This document shows, in pieces, positions 62,566-64,000 of a stretch of 64,000 bases of DNA. Each line of letters opens with the position of its first letter. Within the stretch, counting starts at the first letter, position 1. Source of the DNA: Leisingera sp. ANG59. Lineage in GTDB: Bacteria; Pseudomonadota; Alphaproteobacteria; Rhodobacterales; Rhodobacteraceae. The DNA is taken from positions 124,001 through 188,000 of the forward strand of contig NZ_WLCM01000003.1 of assembly GCF_013317235.1 (NCBI RefSeq). Direction: 5' to 3'. Made by a program: the position numbers and the translations under genes. The notes under the pieces were generated by a model. It saw nothing but the letters and a program-made list of their open reading frames with translations, was not told where the DNA came from and made no database searches.

Positions 62566-64000
62566 ATGCTGGGTTTCGGAACAATCGCCAAAAAGGTTTT
62601 CGGTACACCTAACGACCGTAAAGTCAAGGCGACACGGCCGCTGATTGCGCAGATCAACGGGCTGGAAGATGAGTTCGCGAAGCTCAGCGATGACGGGCTG
62701 ATTGCCAAGACCGAAGAACTGCGTAAGCGGGCGCTGGATGGCGAAAATCTGGATGCGCTCCTGCCCGAAGCCTTTGCCAACGTGCGTGAGGCCGCCAAGC
62801 GGGCCCTGGGCCTGCGTGCTTTTGATACCCAGCTAATGGGCGGTGTCTTCCTGCACCAGGGTAACATCTCAGAGATGAAGACCGGCGAGGGCAAGACCCT
62901 GGTGGCGACCTTTCCGGCCTACCTCAATGCGTTGACCGGCAAGGGTGTGCATGTGGTCACGGTAAACGAATACCTGGCCAAGCGTGACAGCGAATGGATG
63001 GGTAAGGTGTTTGCTCAGCTCGGTATGACCACCGGCGTGATCTGGTCGGGCCAGCCTGATGCAGAAAAGATGGCTGCCTACCAAAGCGACGTCACCTATG
63101 CGACGAACAATGAGCTGGGATTCGACTACCTGCGCGACAATATGAAACCGTCGCTGGACCAGGTGTTCCAGAAGCAGCACAACTTTGCCATCGTCGACGA
63201 AGTGGACTCGATCCTGATCGACGAGGCCCGCACCCCGCTGATCATCTCCGGTCCGGCAGAAGACCGCTCTGAGCTCTATTCGACGATTGACAAGGTGATC
63301 CCGCTGCTGGCGGAAGACCATTACGAGATCGACGAGAAGACCCGTGGCGTGACCTTCACGGAAGACGGCAATGAATACCTGGAGCAGACTCTGCGTGAGC
63401 ACGGGCTTCTGGAAGCCGAGACATCGCTTTACGACCCGGAAAGCACCACAGTCGTTCACCACGTGAACCAGGCACTGCGCGCGCATAAACTGTTCCAAAG
63501 GGACAAGGACTATATCGTTCGCGACGGCCAAGTGGTTCTGATCGATGAATTTACCGGTCGGATGATGCCGGGCCGTCGCCTGTCCGAAGGCCTGCATCAG
63601 GCCATCGAAGCCAAGGAAGAGGTGCAGATCCAGCCGGAGAACACTACTCTGGCTTCCGTGACATTCCAGAACTATTTCCGTCTTTACAACAAGCTTTCCG
63701 GCATGACCGGTACTGCCATGACCGAAGCCGAGGAATTTGCAGAAATCTATGGTCTTGGCGTGGTTGAAGTACCGACCAACCGTCCGATCGCGCGGGTTGA
63801 TGAGGATGATCAGGTTTACCGCACTGCCCGTGAGAAATATGAGGCGATGATAAAGGAAGCCAAGGTGGCGCATGAGAAGGGCCAGCCAGTCCTGTTGGGC
63901 ACCACCTCGATCGAAAAGTCCGAGCTGCTGAGCCAGATGCTGCAGCAGGAAGGCATCCCGCACAACGTCCTGAACGCCCGCCACCACGAGCAGGAAGCGC
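62566..64000 (+). CDS. secA: Preprotein translocase ATPase SecA (3' truncated by window edge)
   Basis: The first 478 residues are visible, starting [19 protein letters not shown]. SecA drives protein export through SecYEG. Nucleotide-binding domain 1 has [18 protein letters not shown] (Walker A), the Walker B region [19 protein letters not shown], and the preprotein crosslinking domain follows. The motif [14 protein letters not shown] and the start of the second ATPase domain ([12 protein letters not shown]) are intact. GGAGAAG precedes the ATG. The C-terminal half lies outside the window. Confidence 0.97.
   Translation, partial: MLGFGTIAKKVFGTPNDRKVKATRPLIAQINGLEDEFAKLSDDGLIAKTEELRKRALDGENLDALLPEAFANVREAAKRALGLRAFDTQLMGGVFLHQGNISEMKTGEGKTLVATFPAYLNALTGKGVHVVTVNEYLAKRDSEWMGKVFAQLGMTTGVIWSGQPDAEKMAAYQSDVTYATNNELGFDYLRDNMKPSLDQVFQKQHNFAIVDEVDSILIDEARTPLIISGPAEDRSELYSTIDKVIPLLAEDHYEIDEKTRGVTFTEDGNEYLEQTLREHGLLEAETSLYDPESTTVVHHVNQALRAHKLFQRDKDYIVRDGQVVLIDEFTGRMMPGRRLSEGLHQAIEAKEEVQIQPENTTLASVTFQNYFRLYNKLSGMTGTAMTEAEEFAEIYGLGVVEVPTNRPIARVDEDDQVYRTAREKYEAMIKEAKVAHEKGQPVLLGTTSIEKSELLSQMLQQEGIPHNVLNARHHEQEA

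Noticed and set aside
1-64000. tRNA, rRNA, CRISPR arrays, insertion sequences and prophage genes
   Set aside because: No tRNA cloverleaf-like segment, rRNA core, regular repeat-spacer array or transposase/integrase-like protein was recognised by eye. A tRNA scan would be needed to exclude a missed tRNA.

Overview
This window looks like a chromosomal core region of a marine alphaproteobacterium of the Roseobacter group (Rhodobacteraceae), probably near Leisingera, Phaeobacter or Ruegeria. That placement is inferred from gene order and protein character, not from a database search. The genes are dense, GC-rich and often overlap by 1-10 bases. I see no transposase, integrase, phage gene, CRISPR array, rRNA or tRNA.

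Left end to about 12 kb: this is the probable replication origin and chromosome segregation locus. A truncated Tim44-like gene, fxsA and secB lead to a leftward block dnaQ-coaE-aroE-maf. A non-coding gap of about 0.4 kb follows, with several DnaA-box-like sequences and AT-rich tracts, and I call it oriC. On its right, hemJ, rho, mnmE, mnmG, rsmG, parA and parB run rightwards. Two perfect 16-bp parS sites lie in this operon, one at the mnmG start and one inside rsmG.

12-24 kb: a leftward block DUF454-hemW-rdgB-rph faces hrcA-grpE. Then come mutS, a lone flagellin gene, maeB, a ribokinase-family gene and an exported msrA.

24-36 kb: metabolic and regulatory genes. These include an unusual class IV aminotransferase paired with a sulfotransferase-like protein, argG, ilvA, a divergent pair (Hpt protein and receiver-PPM phosphatase) around a perfect palindrome, two Nudix hydrolases, hslO and cca.

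36-49 kb: envelope and transport genes. There are two tandem ABC exporters, an RNA methyltransferase and a NaChBac-type sodium channel. An envelope group follows (two L,D-transpeptidases, a CAP-domain lipoprotein and a 60-residue membrane peptide). Next is a 1002-residue kinase-M23 peptidase-aminotransferase fusion with a nested hairpin over its start codon, then hemH.

49-64 kb: comF, grxC, a Nit1-type amidase, a MarR regulator, ubiG and pip precede the rimP-nusA-ylxR-infB operon, which has a terminator hairpin in its leader. Leftward mutT-argJ-parvulin genes and the start of secA close the window.

Most of the window is housekeeping. The most unusual items are the triple-domain fusion and its leader structure, the aminotransferase with a substituted cofactor residue, the Hpt/phosphatase pair, the TTAA-N6-TTAA sites shared by oriC and the flagellin upstream region, and the sodium channel.
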